A stretch of DNA of 64,000 nucleotides from Oceanicaulis sp. HLUCCA04 (GTDB lineage: Bacteria; Pseudomonadota; Alphaproteobacteria; Caulobacterales; Maricaulaceae): NCBI GenBank assembly GCA_001314625.1, contig LJSH01000003.1, positions 25,722 through 89,721 of the forward strand, given 5' to 3'. The notes beneath the pieces were generated by a model, which was not told the DNA's origin, did no database searches, and saw only the letters and a list, made by a program, of their open reading frames with translations. This document shows, piece after piece, positions 52,560 through 61,531 of the stretch (positions are counted from its first letter, which is position 1; each line of letters opens with the position of its first letter). A program made the translations under genes and the position numbers.

Positions 52560-52574
52560 GACCGGTTACCTGCC

Positions 52575-52931
52575 TTACAAATCCACGACCGGCACGAACC
52601 CGGCATAGATCAGGCGCTTGCCGTCGAACGGCATGGGGTTGTGGGCGGGGTCCAGACGCGGATCTTCCATGATTTTCGGCATGGCCGCTTCCAGCATTGC
52701 CTTGGACGGCCAGATATACCAGGAGAACACCACGGTCTCGTCCGGCTTGGCTTTCACCGCCATCGGAAAGGACGTCACTTCGCCATCGGGCACATCATCG
52801 CCCCAGCATTCCACGCATTTGAGAACGCCATGCTCCTTGAAAACCTCAGCGGCGTCTTTGGCGTGCTTGATGAAGGCATCCTTGTTGGCGGTGGGCACCG
52901 CCAGCACAAATCCTTGCACGTAATAGGTCAT
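52575..52931 (-). CDS. DUF1428 family protein
   Basis: 118 aa, a small alpha/beta dimeric fold. Family features are MTYYVQGFVLAVP at the start, CWGDDVPDGEVTSFP in the middle and DPRLDP plus PFDGKRLIYAGF at the end. Function is unknown for the family. It lies between two glyoxalase-fold genes in the TetR operon, with spacings of 15 and 27 bases. Confidence 0.88.
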   Translation of the reverse strand: MTYYVQGFVLAVPTANKDAFIKHAKDAAEVFKEHGVLKCVECWGDDVPDGEVTSFPMAVKAKPDETVVFSWYIWPSKAMLEAAMPKIMEDPRLDPAHNPMPFDGKRLIYAGFVPVVDL

Positions 52932-52958
52932 CGGTGGTCTCCTCCCGGTATCGATTGA

Positions 52959-53375
52959 TTATTCGCCGCAGGCTGCGGCCTCGTTGAAGGCCCACTGGAC
53001 GCCGAACGGATCGCGTATCAGGCCCCAGCGGTCGCCCCAGAACTGTATCTCGAAAGGCATCACTACCTCGCAGCCCGCTTCGACAGCCCTGTCCCAGCGC
53101 GCCTGTGCGTCAGCGGCCACGATCTGCAGATGAAAGCCCTCGCGTTCCGCCGGCACGTCGCGATGGTCGGTCATCATCAGCGTGCCGCCATTGATCTCGA
53201 TCTGACAGTGGGCGACGCGCCCCGCGCTCTGGCCAGGCACATGTCCAACCATCTTTGCGTCAAAGGCTTTCTCGTAGAAGGCGGCCGCTTCCAGCGCCTT
53301 GCCGCCCATGTCCAGATAGGGGATGACGCCTTTTATGGTCTGCGGGTCAGCCTGTGCCTGCGTAATGTCGGTCAT
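52959..53375 (-). CDS. VOC / PhnB-like glyoxalase-fold protein
   Basis: 138 aa from the ATG at 53375; the longer upstream frame has no coding features. It is a single PhnB-type domain: VIPYLDMGGKALEAAAFYEKAF, LMMTDHRD, and DPFGVQWAFN at the end. Possible roles are resistance or metabolite binding. Gap to the upstream reductase-like gene is 46 bases. Confidence 0.85.
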   Translation of the reverse strand: MTDITQAQADPQTIKGVIPYLDMGGKALEAAAFYEKAFDAKMVGHVPGQSAGRVAHCQIEINGGTLMMTDHRDVPAEREGFHLQIVAADAQARWDRAVEAGCEVVMPFEIQFWGDRWGLIRDPFGVQWAFNEAAACGE

Positions 53376-53421
53376 ACGGGAAAGTCCTCTGCTTCTGGCG
53401 CAATTTTGCCGGTGGGATGGG

Positions 53422-54024
53422 TCAGTCAAAGCTGCCTGTGCGCGCAGGCCCGGCCGGCTTGTAGGTGCTGATGATGACGCCGGACGCTGCCGCCTTTGTG
53501 CTGACCAGCGTGAGCTCGGTAGCGGCACCAGTGTCGGAGAAAATCCGCTTGCCGCGCCCCAGCATGACAGGAAAGACCAGCAGCACGACTTCGTCAGCGA
53601 GCCCGTGTTCGATCAGTACCGGCGTGATCGTTGAGCTGCCCCAGACGATGATATCGGGTCCGTCACCGGCTTTGATGCGGCGAAGGCTCTCGATGATATC
53701 GGTGCCCAGATGTTCGGCGGGTCCCCATTCGAGGCTTTCCGGCCTGTGGGTGGCGACATATTTCCTTGCGCCATTGAGGCTGTCGGCCATCGGCCCTTCC
53801 TGATCGGGCCAGTGCCGGGCGAAAATGTCGTAGGTGCGCCGCCCCAGAAGCAGGTCGGCACTTGCGGGGTGCGCTGCGTCTATCGCTTCGCCGACGGCGT
53901 CGTCGAAATGGGGAAATGCCCAGCCGCCATGGGCGAAGCCGCTATCGGGGTCTTCCTCAGGGCCGCCCGGTGCCTGGATCACGCCATCAAGCGAGATGTG
54001 TTCAATAATCCGGATCGTTCTCAT
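53422..54024 (-). CDS. Dihydrofolate reductase-like (RibD C-terminal domain) protein
   Basis: 200 aa of the DHFR/RibD-C fold. It opens with a strand in the usual position (IRIIEHISLDGVIQAPGG), then GRRTYDIF and DIIVWGSSTITPVLIEHGLADEVVLLVFPVMLGRGKRIF region motifs near residues 125-165, which bind NADPH in this group. These stand-alone proteins are often annotated as deaminases or reductases without known substrate. The start overlaps the TetR stop by 4 bases (ATGA), so translation is coupled. Confidence 0.85.
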   Translation of the reverse strand: MRTIRIIEHISLDGVIQAPGGPEEDPDSGFAHGGWAFPHFDDAVGEAIDAAHPASADLLLGRRTYDIFARHWPDQEGPMADSLNGARKYVATHRPESLEWGPAEHLGTDIIESLRRIKAGDGPDIIVWGSSTITPVLIEHGLADEVVLLVFPVMLGRGKRIFSDTGAATELTLVSTKAAASGVIISTYKPAGPARTGSFD

Positions 54025-54689
54025 GCCGCGCTCCTGTTTTGTGTGTGCCTGGCAGGGCTGTCGAAGATGAAGGCGAAATAGCGTTTCAGGTGCGCGACAG
54101 CGTCGAGCGCCGGGCCTTTGTGCCCTGCGGCCTTGGCCGTGATGAACCCGCCCTGCAGGACCGTCTGCGTCAGCAGGGCGAGGCTCTGCGCGGTAAAGGG
54201 TGCGCCGACACCGCGCGCGTCCATCGCCGCCTGAATGTCGGCTACCAGCGTGGCGGCATGTCCGGTGATGCTGGCATTGCAGGCTGCGCGTATCGCGTCG
54301 CTGGAGCCATAGGTCTCCTGCACCATGGTGCCGACCAGGCAGGTGAATTCGGCAATCTCGCCGTCAATCAGTGCAGCGCGGAAATCGAGATAGGCGTATA
54401 TGCGGTCAAGCGGATCGTCAGGCTGGTGATAGGGCGCGTTTGCGAACAGCTCCGATGTGGTTTCAGACCAGTAGTCCGCTGCTGCGGCGCCAAGCGCTTC
54501 CTTGCTGTCGAAATGGTGGAAGAAGGCGCCCTTGGTAACGCCCGCCGCCGTGCACAGCGCATCAACGCTGGTGGCGGCAAAACCCTGCTCGCGGATCAAT
54601 CTCAGGGCGGTGTCGAGCAGCCGCACGCGCGCTTCCCCGCGGGGGATGGGGGCGGGACGGGCAGTTTGAGGCGGGTTATCGTTACTCAT
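54021..54689 (-). CDS. TetR/AcrR family transcriptional repressor
   Basis: 222 aa from the ATG at 54689. The helix-turn-helix is in residues ~20-65: RVRLLDTALRLIREQGFAATSVDAL followed by AAGVTKGAFFHHFDSKEAL, a typical TetR DNA-binding domain. The C-terminal half is the ligand-binding bundle. An inverted repeat just upstream (54696-54719) should be its operator, implying autoregulation of the five-gene operon. The ligand is unknown; operon content suggests a small reactive or xenobiotic compound. Confidence 0.92.
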   Translation of the reverse strand: MSNDNPPQTARPAPIPRGEARVRLLDTALRLIREQGFAATSVDALCTAAGVTKGAFFHHFDSKEALGAAAADYWSETTSELFANAPYHQPDDPLDRIYAYLDFRAALIDGEIAEFTCLVGTMVQETYGSSDAIRAACNASITGHAATLVADIQAAMDARGVGAPFTAQSLALLTQTVLQGGFITAKAAGHKGPALDAVAHLKRYFAFIFDSPARHTQNRSAA

Positions 54690-54695
54690 GACTCT

Positions 54696-54719
54696 TACAT
54701 ACCAACCAGTCGGTATGTA
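54696..54719. promoter_or_regulatory. TetR operator
   Basis: TACATACC and GGTATGTA form 8-bp arms around AACCAGTC, only 6 bases before the TetR start codon. This is the common form for AcrR-type TetR sites. It can also influence the divergent GNAT gene starting at 54887. Confidence 0.75.
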
Positions 54720-54886
54720 TGCAAGGGATAGAATATCAGCGTTTCTCCCCGCGTCGTCAAAGTGCCCGATCTGGCGCGAGCGCCGGGCGCGGGTGCTGCT
54801 TTGCCGGGCAATCCGGCGGCGCCGGCACGTGCGTGACATTTGGTATTTGATCAGCCGTCAGCGAGGCGATAGCTGGCAGGCGGGAA

Positions 54887-55396
54887 ATGCAGGCAAGAGC
54901 GATGTTCGACATTCGCGAAGACGATCTGACGGGTGCGGAGACCCGCGCCCTGCTCGCGCTTCATCTGGCGGGCATGCACGCAAATTCGCCGCCAGGCAGC
55001 GTGTTCGCGCTCGACCTGTCGGGGCTTCAATTACCCGGTGTCACGGTCTGGACGGCCCGGCTCGGCGAGCGGATCGCCTGTGTTGCGGCGCTAAAAATGC
55101 TTGCCCCGGAGCACGGTGAAGTCAAATCAATGCGCGTCCATCCGGATTTCGCCGGACAGGGCGCGGGCGCAGCCATTCTCGACCACATCATCAAGGTGGC
55201 ACGCACGCGAGGGGTGGCGCGGCTCAGCCTGGAGACGGGTACAGGACCGGCGTTTGAAGCCGCGGTGAGGCTATACCAGCGGCGCGGATTCCGGCCGGGT
55301 GCGGCGTTTGGCGGCTACCCGCAGACCGCCTTCAACCAGTTCTTTCATCTGGAGCTTGCCCGAGACGCGACAGACCCGGCTACAGGCCTGCAATGA
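54887..55396 (+). CDS. GNAT family N-acetyltransferase
   Basis: 169 aa. The acetyl-CoA binding motif A is MRVHPDFAGQGAGAAILDHII (R/Q-x-x-G-x-G/A type) and motif B follows at RLSLETGTG, LYQRRGFRPG. Start may be ATG 54887 or 54902. The substrate is unknown. It is divergent from the TetR operon, and its 3' end overlaps the convergent proline iminopeptidase gene by 17 bases. Confidence 0.85.
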   Translation: MQARAMFDIREDDLTGAETRALLALHLAGMHANSPPGSVFALDLSGLQLPGVTVWTARLGERIACVAALKMLAPEHGEVKSMRVHPDFAGQGAGAAILDHIIKVARTRGVARLSLETGTGPAFEAAVRLYQRRGFRPGAAFGGYPQTAFNQFFHLELARDATDPATGLQ

Positions 55397-56372
55397 CATT
55401 CCTGACGACCTTGAACACCGGCTCGGTCATGGCGTGGCCGTGAGCGGGAACAATGGTCAGGCGCGCGTCCGGCGCAGCGTCTTCAAGTTCAAAAGCAGAC
55501 TGCAGCGGGCAAACCATGTCATACCGGCTATGGACGATATGGACCGGCATGGTCAGCCGGTGGGCATCTGTCAGCAACTGGCCGTCGTTCAGAAAGCAGC
55601 TTTTCGAGAAATAGTGCGCCTCCATAAGCGCGGTGGCGATCAGCTTGTCCCGGCCCTTGTTCCGGCAGCCTTCCAGTGCCGTGCGCGGCGTCGCCTGCAG
55701 GTAGGAGAGTAATTCCTCGTAAGCGGTCCAACGGAAAATCATGCTGCGCGCCAGCGCCGCTTCGCCGTCGGGATCGTCAAGGTGATCGAGTAGCGGCGCG
55801 CCGCTGGCGAGCTCCGTCTGGATGGCTTCGAGCGCCCAGCTTGCGAAGGCGCGCGGGTTGTCGTGCAGTCTGGCAGGCACGTCCTGCATCAGCCAGTCAT
55901 AGGCATCGGGATAAACCGCGCCAGCGCCCCCCTTGCCATGCCACCAGTCCAGCTCGCGGCGGGTGGCCAGGAAAACGCCCTCGACAATCACATTTGCCAC
56001 GCGGTCCGGGTGCGCCTGTGCATAGGCAAGGGCCAGCGTCGTGCCCCAGCTGGCGCCCATCACGCAGTCAAAGCGTTCAAGGCCGAGATGCGCGCGCAAG
56101 GCCTCGATATCGGCGACAAGGTGGGCGGTGGTATTGGCGTGAAGCTCGAACAATGGAGCGGAACGCCCGCAGCCGCGCTGGTCAAACTGGATGGTTTCCC
56201 AGATGACCGGATCGGCATAGCGGCGGTGGCGCGTATTCGCGCCCGAACCCGGCCCGCCATGCAGGAAGAGCAAGCTGCGTCCGCCTTCCTGCCCGGAGCG
56301 TTCCCAGTAGAGGCTGTGGCCGTCTGAAACGGACAGAAGTCCCGCTTCCCGTGCGGCGATGTCCGGGAACAA
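55380..56372 (-). CDS. pip: Proline iminopeptidase
   Basis: 330 aa alpha/beta hydrolase (S33) that removes N-terminal proline from peptides. Diagnostic motifs are LFLHGGPGSGA (oxyanion hole), FDQRGCGRS, the nucleophile Ser in GASWGTTLALAYAQ, Asp in HSRYDMVCP and His in PAHGHAMTEP. No signal peptide is present, so it is cytoplasmic. The preceding slipin gene on the same strand is 29 bases from its start; no functional link is obvious. Confidence 0.92.
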   Translation of the reverse strand: MFPDIAAREAGLLSVSDGHSLYWERSGQEGGRSLLFLHGGPGSGANTRHRRYADPVIWETIQFDQRGCGRSAPLFELHANTTAHLVADIEALRAHLGLERFDCVMGASWGTTLALAYAQAHPDRVANVIVEGVFLATRRELDWWHGKGGAGAVYPDAYDWLMQDVPARLHDNPRAFASWALEAIQTELASGAPLLDHLDDPDGEAALARSMIFRWTAYEELLSYLQATPRTALEGCRNKGRDKLIATALMEAHYFSKSCFLNDGQLLTDAHRLTMPVHIVHSRYDMVCPLQSAFELEDAAPDARLTIVPAHGHAMTEPVFKVVRNVIAGL

Positions 56373-56401
56373 AGCGCTATCAGGGCCGGCCGTAATGGTT
56401 G

Positions 56402-57178
56402 TCAGCCTTTGTCTCCTGTCCGCTGCCCTGTGAGATTGGCAATCAGATCGCCGGCCATCGGGAAGACAATGGTGTTGGTGCCTTTATGCCCGATGTCAGA
56501 CAGCGTGCCCAGATAACGCAGCTGCATGGCCCCCTCCTGCGTGGCAAGAATTTCGGCGGCTTCGGCCAGCTTTGCCGCGGCCTGCTGCTCACCCTCGGCG
56601 GCGATAACCTTCGCGCGCCGTTCGCGCTCGGCCTCCGCCTGACGGGCAATGGCGCGGATCATCGACTGGTCCAGATCGACATGCTTGATCTCGACATTGG
56701 ACACCTTGATGCCCCACGCCTCGGTCTGTGCGTCAAGGATTTCCTGAATATCCGCGTTCAGCTTGTCGCGCTGGGAGAGCATCTCGTCGAGATCATGCTT
56801 GCCGAGCACCGAGCGCAGCGTGGTCTGGGCGAGCTGGCTCGTCGCCTCGCGGTAATCGCTGACCTGATTGACAGCGCGCTGAGGATCGACAATGCGGAAA
56901 TACAGCACCGCATTCACCCGTACCGACACATTGTCCTGGCTGATGACATCCTGGCTGGGAACGTCTTCGGCAACGATGCGCAAATCCATCTTCACCATTT
57001 GCTGGATGATGGGGATGAGGATGATGAGGCCTGGCCCCGAGGTGCCCGTATAGCGCCCGAGCGTGAACACCACACCGCGCTCATACTCACGCAGGATCTT
57101 GATGGCTGACGAGAGGAACGCGAACACTGCGGCCGCAAGGGCCAGTATCACGCCGATATTCATACCCAGATCCGCCAT
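56402..57178 (-). CDS. Slipin (stomatin/SPFH-domain) protein
   Basis: 258 aa. One N-terminal membrane segment (~5-27) is followed by the SPFH/band-7 domain ([50 protein letters not shown]) and a coiled C-terminal segment rich in Glu and Ala ([19 protein letters not shown]). Stomatin-like proteins organise membrane microdomains. It is next to NfeD in the usual order; the NfeD protease of Pyrococcus cleaves the C-terminus of its stomatin partner. Spacing is 33 bases. Confidence 0.93.
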   Translation of the reverse strand: MADLGMNIGVILALAAAVFAFLSSAIKILREYERGVVFTLGRYTGTSGPGLIILIPIIQQMVKMDLRIVAEDVPSQDVISQDNVSVRVNAVLYFRIVDPQRAVNQVSDYREATSQLAQTTLRSVLGKHDLDEMLSQRDKLNADIQEILDAQTEAWGIKVSNVEIKHVDLDQSMIRAIARQAEAERERRAKVIAAEGEQQAAAKLAEAAEILATQEGAMQLRYLGTLSDIGHKGTNTIVFPMAGDLIANLTGQRTGDKG

Positions 57179-57211
57179 CGTGTTCTCCTTCGTACCGGCT
57201 TTGCCGCCGCT

Positions 57212-58660
57212 TTAGTTGCGGCCGGATGATTTCACCTTAAGGGTCAGCCCGTCCACCGCGACCACCTTCACATTGTCACCCGGCTGCAGATTATCGCCGG
57301 AAACCGCCTGCCAGCGCTCGCCCTCCACCTGAACATGCCCAGCGCCGTGCGCCCAACTGAGAACCGTGCCGATAGCGCCGGTCAGCCCCTCCCGGCCGGT
57401 GACAATTCTGCGCGCTTGCGCGGCGAGGCCATAACTGCCTGCCAACAAGAACGAAATGCCCAGCGCCGCGCTCATCACCAGCACCATCGGCCAGTCGATG
57501 CGCAGGCCCTCCACATCGGTGTCGACCAGCATCACGGCGCCCAGCGCGAAGGCCACCACCCCGCCGAGCGCCAGCAATCCGTAGGAGGCGACGAACATCT
57601 CGGTAATGAGAAGTCCGAGGCCGAGCACGATCAAGGCGGCCCCCGCATAGTTCAGCGGCAATGTGTTGAGCGCATAAAGCCCGACAATGATGCAGATCAG
57701 GCCGGCAACAAATGTGACCGGCTCCAGCCCGTTATAAAAGCTCACCAGCAGCCCGATAAAGCCCAGATTGAGCAAGAGGAAGGCAATGTTCGGATCGGTG
57801 ATGACGGTGAGAATCTGCGTAGACAGGCTCATCTCCACGGCTTCAACCGACGCGCCCTCGAGCGCGAGCGTGATGTCGCTGCCATCGCCCAGCGTCACCG
57901 TGCGGCCGCTGGCAAGGGCGAGAAGTTCGGCCGTGGAGGCGGCCACGAAATCGGCAACGTTCTCCTCCACCGCTTCGCTATAGGTCAGGCTGACGCCTTC
58001 GCGCACGGCTCGTTCGGCCCAGTCGCCATTTCGCCCGCGCAGCTCTGCCAGAGCGCGGATATAGGCCACCGAATCGTTGACCATCTTGTTGCGCATGGCG
58101 TCGTCATTGCCGGGCGCTTGCGGCGTGGCCGGCTCGGTGCGCTGGCGGGCGGCGTCTTCCAGCGCGTCCGATGCATCTCCGTTCTCGCCGTCTTCGCCAT
58201 CAGGCGTTGAAGGCGGGCCGTCCGGCGCGCCGCCCATGGTGACGGGTGTGGCCGCGCCCACCGTGGTCCCCGGCGCCATCGCAGCGATATGGCTGGCATA
58301 GAGAATATAGGCCCCTGCGCTGGTCGCCCGTGCGCCGGTCGGCGCGACATGGACGATGACGGGCACGTTGGAGGCCAGGATAGCGTTATTGATATCGCGC
58401 ATCGCATCGACCAGGCCGCCGGGCGTGTCCATCTCGATGATCACGGCGTCTGCCTGGCCATCGGCGCGTTCAATCGTGCGCACGATATGGCCTGCCAGCG
58501 CCGGGCCGATCGCGCCTTGCAGGCTGACAGTCTGGACGGTGGCTTCGCTGGTTGAGGTCTCTTGCGCGGTTGCACTCCACAGCGCGGCCAGTCCAAGAAG
58601 GATTAGAAGCATCGATATGGGCCGGATGAAGGCGGCAGCGGCGGGTTTGCGAACGAACAT
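57212..58660 (-). CDS. NfeD family membrane-bound serine protease
   Basis: 482 aa of the long NfeD type. A signal peptide precedes a ClpP-like protease domain (~35-280) with MDTPGGLVDAMRDI and the catalytic Ser in ATSAGAYILYASH; the dyad Lys is expected later. It is interrupted by a low-complexity acidic insert (~150-185). Membrane segments at ~300-410 and a C-terminal OB-fold (GHVQVEGERWQAVSGDN) complete it. It pairs with the slipin downstream on the same strand. Substrates may be membrane proteins with hydrophobic sequences. Confidence 0.92.
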   Translation of the reverse strand: MFVRKPAAAAFIRPISMLLILLGLAALWSATAQETSTSEATVQTVSLQGAIGPALAGHIVRTIERADGQADAVIIEMDTPGGLVDAMRDINNAILASNVPVIVHVAPTGARATSAGAYILYASHIAAMAPGTTVGAATPVTMGGAPDGPPSTPDGEDGENGDASDALEDAARQRTEPATPQAPGNDDAMRNKMVNDSVAYIRALAELRGRNGDWAERAVREGVSLTYSEAVEENVADFVAASTAELLALASGRTVTLGDGSDITLALEGASVEAVEMSLSTQILTVITDPNIAFLLLNLGFIGLLVSFYNGLEPVTFVAGLICIIVGLYALNTLPLNYAGAALIVLGLGLLITEMFVASYGLLALGGVVAFALGAVMLVDTDVEGLRIDWPMVLVMSAALGISFLLAGSYGLAAQARRIVTGREGLTGAIGTVLSWAHGAGHVQVEGERWQAVSGDNLQPGDNVKVVAVDGLTLKVKSSGRN

Positions 58661-58774
58661 GAGAGATAGCCGTAAATATCGGTGCTAGCAGAGTGTAAAA
58701 AGCTAGCGCGAATCCGGCGCGTGCCCAAGGCAAACCGGAAAATCTCGCACCGGCGTGGACAGACGGAGCCATCC

Positions 58775-59365
58775 ATGAACTTCGAAACCCGGTTTGCACG
58801 CTGGGCGCAGCGCGGGCAGTCGCGCCTTGGCCTGTTTGCCGCCTCTTTCCTCGAGGCGACGGTGCTGCCCGTGCCCATCGAACTGTTGATGATCCCGGTC
58901 ATGCTGGCCGATCGCGCGCGGGCGTGGCAGGCCGCTGCGGCAGTGCTGGCCGGGTGCCTCGCCGGCGTGGCGGCGATGTATCTGGTGGGGGTGATCGCGT
59001 TCGAGGCGGTTGGCGCGCCGGTCATTGCGGCGCTGGGGCTGGAGGCGCGCTATCAGGACTTCCTCACCTATGCCCAAGAGAATGGCGTGATGGCGTTGCT
59101 GATCATCAATGTAACGCCCATCCCGCTCTTTGTGGCGGCGCTGGGCGCGGCCGTGTTGGGTCTGTCTCCGGTGACGGTGTTTGGCATTATCGCGCTCACG
59201 CGTGCCTCGCGCTATTTCGCACTGGCACTGCTGGTCTGGTGGCTGGGACCGCACATCATGACGGTGCTCAAGGCGCTGGAGACACGCCCGCGCCTGCGGA
59301 TGGCCGCATGGGCGGCCGGTGTCGCGCTGGCTATCGCCGCACTGGCCTGGCCGTTGATCGTGTGA
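58775..59365 (+). CDS. YqaA-like membrane protein (SNARE-associated/DedA-related)
   Basis: 196 aa from the ATG at 58775 with GGAG 7 bases upstream; the longer frame from 58682 is not supported. Four to five membrane segments are visible. The family-type ASFLEATVLPVPIELLMIPVML is near the N-terminus and INVTPIPLFVAALGAAVLGL in the middle, as in YqaA proteins related to DedA. A role in membrane lipid transport or homeostasis is likely; the substrate is unknown. The gene is divergent from nfeD and convergent with the tRNA gene. Confidence 0.85.
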   Translation: MNFETRFARWAQRGQSRLGLFAASFLEATVLPVPIELLMIPVMLADRARAWQAAAAVLAGCLAGVAAMYLVGVIAFEAVGAPVIAALGLEARYQDFLTYAQENGVMALLIINVTPIPLFVAALGAAVLGLSPVTVFGIIALTRASRYFALALLVWWLGPHIMTVLKALETRPRLRMAAWAAGVALAIAALAWPLIV

Positions 59366-59380
59366 GTCGAAAACAGGAAA

Positions 59381-59455
59381 TGGTGCCGCTAGAGTGAATT
59401 GAACACTCGACCTCTCCCTTACCAAGGGAACGCTCTACCCCTGAGCTATAGCGGC
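59381..59455 (-). tRNA. tRNA-Thr (anticodon GGT)
   Basis: Read on the minus strand, the 75-base sequence folds as a complete tRNA. The acceptor stem is GCCGCTA/TAGCGGC with an A discriminator and encoded CCA; the D-arm GCTC/GAGC encloses AGGGGTA; the anticodon arm TTCCC-TTGGTAA-GGGAG holds anticodon GGT; the T arm GAGTG/CACTC has loop TTCAATT. It decodes ACC and ACU threonine codons. Confidence 0.95.
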
Positions 59456-59574
59456 CTTCGGTGTCATTGCAGGCGCTAGGCCTGACATACCGGAGCGCGG
59501 CGTATAGCCCAAGTTTGCGGCCGCGCCAAGGGCGGGCTTGACGTGTGATGCAGGCGGGTGCATTCGCTTGATGC

Positions 59575-59745
59575 ATGAGCAAAAGACCCGATAAGGGCTC
59601 GCGCCCGTCTGCTGGATCGCAAAGCCGCGAGGCGCGTCTGGCAGAAGCCTTGCGGGCCAATCTGCGCCGGCGCAAGGCGGCGGCCAGACCGTCCGGCAAG
59701 ACTGCTGACAAAACGTCTGGCGCAAAGCCCGCTGGTCAGGACTAG
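59575..59745 (+). CDS. Small basic protein upstream of murA
   Basis: 56 aa: starts MSKRPDKGSR and contains EALRANLRRRKAAAR, the characteristic block of a small conserved alphaproteobacterial protein that often precedes murA. It is strongly basic, with Ser, Ala and Lys-rich ends and probably one helix. It has no known function. The stop is 71 bases before murA, and the pattern of neighbours supports it as a real gene, although it is shorter than the usual cut-off for prediction. Confidence 0.7.
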   Translation: MSKRPDKGSRPSAGSQSREARLAEALRANLRRRKAAARPSGKTADKTSGAKPAGQD

Positions 59746-59816
59746 GATAGGTTCCGCTCCCTTCCTACATGGCAGGCATACAATCGCCCGCCTCTCAAGA
59801 TTTCAGGACCGTTTTC

Positions 59817-61085
59817 ATGGATCGCATTGTCATTCGCGGGAAATCGCCGCTCAACGGCACTATTCCCATTTCCGGCGCGAAGAACTCGGCCCTGAAACTG
59901 ATGGCAGCCTCGCTGCTGACCGATGGCGAGTTGCTGCTGGAAAACATGCCGCGCCTGGCCGACGCGCGGTTCATGGCGCACCTGCTGGCCCATCTCGGGG
60001 TCGAAGCTGAAGAGCGCGCCGGCAATCAGCTCAGCCTGAAGGCTGCCAGCTTGTCTGGCACGACCGCGCCTTATGATCTGGTGCGCAAGATGCGCGCGAC
60101 GTTCAACGTGCTCGGCCCGCTTCTGGCGCGCGAGGGCAAGGCGAAAGTGTCGCTGCCCGGTGGCTGCGCCATTGGTGCGCGGCCTGTCGACCTGCATCTG
60201 AAAGCCATGGAGGCGCTGGGCGCCGAGATCACGCTGGAAGAGGGTTATGTGCTCGCCCAGGCGCCGGCAGGCGGGCTGACCGGCGGACATATTGTCTTTC
60301 CCTTTGTTTCGGTGGGCGCGACCGAGCATGCCATGCTGGCTGCCGTGCTGGCGCGCGGCACATCGAGGCTGGAGAACTGCGCACGTGAGCCGGAAATCGC
60401 CGATCTGGCCAACTGCCTCAATGCAATGGGCGCGAAGGTCTCCGGGGCCGGTACCGGCACAATCACGATTGAAGGCGTGACCAGCCTCAACGGTACGCTC
60501 TGGCCGGTCGTTGCAGACCGTATCGAAACGGGCACCTATGCAATGGCGGCGGCTGCTGCAGGCGGGGACGTGACCCTGACGGGCGTGGTGCCTGCGCATA
60601 ATCAGGCGCTGTGGGCCGATTTGCGCGAAGCCGGTGTGACGGTGGAAGAAGGTGAGACCTCGGTGCGCATCGCGCGCGAAGGACCATTGAAGGCTGTCGA
60701 TATGCAGACCGCGCCCTATCCGGGTTTCCCGACCGATCTGCAGGCCCAGTTCATGGCACTCATGTGCCTGGCCGAGGGTGCGTCAGTGATCCGCGAGACG
60801 ATATTTGAAAACCGGTTCATGCACGCCCCGGAGCTGACGCGCCTTGGCGCGCGCATTGATGTGCGCGGCAATGAGGCGGTGGTACGCGGGCCGGCCCCGC
60901 TCAAGGGTGCGCCGGTGATGGCCACCGACCTTCGCGCCTCGGTCTCGCTTGTGATTGCAGGGCTGGCGGCGGCGGGGGAAACTATCGTCTCGCGCGTTTA
61001 TCACCTTGACCGCGGCTTTGAACGGCTGGAGGAAAAGCTGTCGGCCTGCGGGGCCGATATCCGCCGTGAGAAGGAACAGGCATGA
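59817..61085 (+). CDS. murA: UDP-N-acetylglucosamine 1-carboxyvinyltransferase
   Basis: 422 aa, normal length for the family. MurA transfers enolpyruvate from PEP to UDP-GlcNAc, the first committed step of peptidoglycan synthesis. Start at 59817 gives [14 protein letters not shown]; the upstream ATG at 59769 adds 16 unsupported residues. Lys22-Asn23 ([10 protein letters not shown]), Cys117 in [14 protein letters not shown] (the fosfomycin target) and the C-terminal [15 protein letters not shown] are intact. It heads a block with overlapping stops and starts through the UPF0262 and phosphatase genes. Confidence 0.96.
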   Translation: MDRIVIRGKSPLNGTIPISGAKNSALKLMAASLLTDGELLLENMPRLADARFMAHLLAHLGVEAEERAGNQLSLKAASLSGTTAPYDLVRKMRATFNVLGPLLAREGKAKVSLPGGCAIGARPVDLHLKAMEALGAEITLEEGYVLAQAPAGGLTGGHIVFPFVSVGATEHAMLAAVLARGTSRLENCAREPEIADLANCLNAMGAKVSGAGTGTITIEGVTSLNGTLWPVVADRIETGTYAMAAAAAGGDVTLTGVVPAHNQALWADLREAGVTVEEGETSVRIAREGPLKAVDMQTAPYPGFPTDLQAQFMALMCLAEGASVIRETIFENRFMHAPELTRLGARIDVRGNEAVVRGPAPLKGAPVMATDLRASVSLVIAGLAAAGETIVSRVYHLDRGFERLEEKLSACGADIRREKEQA

Positions 61086-61531
61086 GCACCCGGCCATTAC
61101 GCCTGATCGGGCAGGACAAGAGCGATGTCGCGCCGGTTTCAGCCGCGCTGCAGGACGCGATTGCCCGCATGGGCGACCTTAAATTCGAGGCCCGCGCCCG
61201 GCGCTTCACCGCCGTTTTCTCCCGCTATCGCTGGGAAAAGACGTCCGGCAAGCCTGAGCGCGTGCGCACCGGGCTGCAAGTGGGCTCGGTCAAGGCGGTC
61301 AAGGCCATGCGGCTGCGCAAGGGCGCGCCCGATGCCTTCGTCTCGCTGCTCTCATTAACCTTTGAACCGTCGGGACAGGCCGAAGACCCGTCGGGCGTGC
61401 TGGTGCTGACCTTCGCCGGTGGCGGCGCACTGAAACTGGACGTGGAGTGTGTGGATCTGGTGCTGGCCGATGTGTCCGAGCCCTGGAGGGCTGCTGCGCG
61501 TCCTGATCACCAGGCCGGGGAAGCATCATGA
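61082..61531 (+). CDS. DUF2948 family protein
   Basis: 149 aa. The conserved core is [23 protein letters not shown] and [18 protein letters not shown], recognised as DUF2948 of alphaproteobacteria. Function unknown. It overlaps murA by 4 bases (ATGA) and the UPF0262 gene by 4 bases. In most relatives hisD follows; here it does not. Confidence 0.9.
   Translation: MSTRPLRLIGQDKSDVAPVSAALQDAIARMGDLKFEARARRFTAVFSRYRWEKTSGKPERVRTGLQVGSVKAVKAMRLRKGAPDAFVSLLSLTFEPSGQAEDPSGVLVLTFAGGGALKLDVECVDLVLADVSEPWRAAARPDHQAGEAS

Noticed and set aside
59435..59725. Minus-strand 96-residue frame between murA and the tRNA
   Set aside because: It overlaps the tRNA-Thr gene and is antisense to the small conserved protein at 59575-59745.
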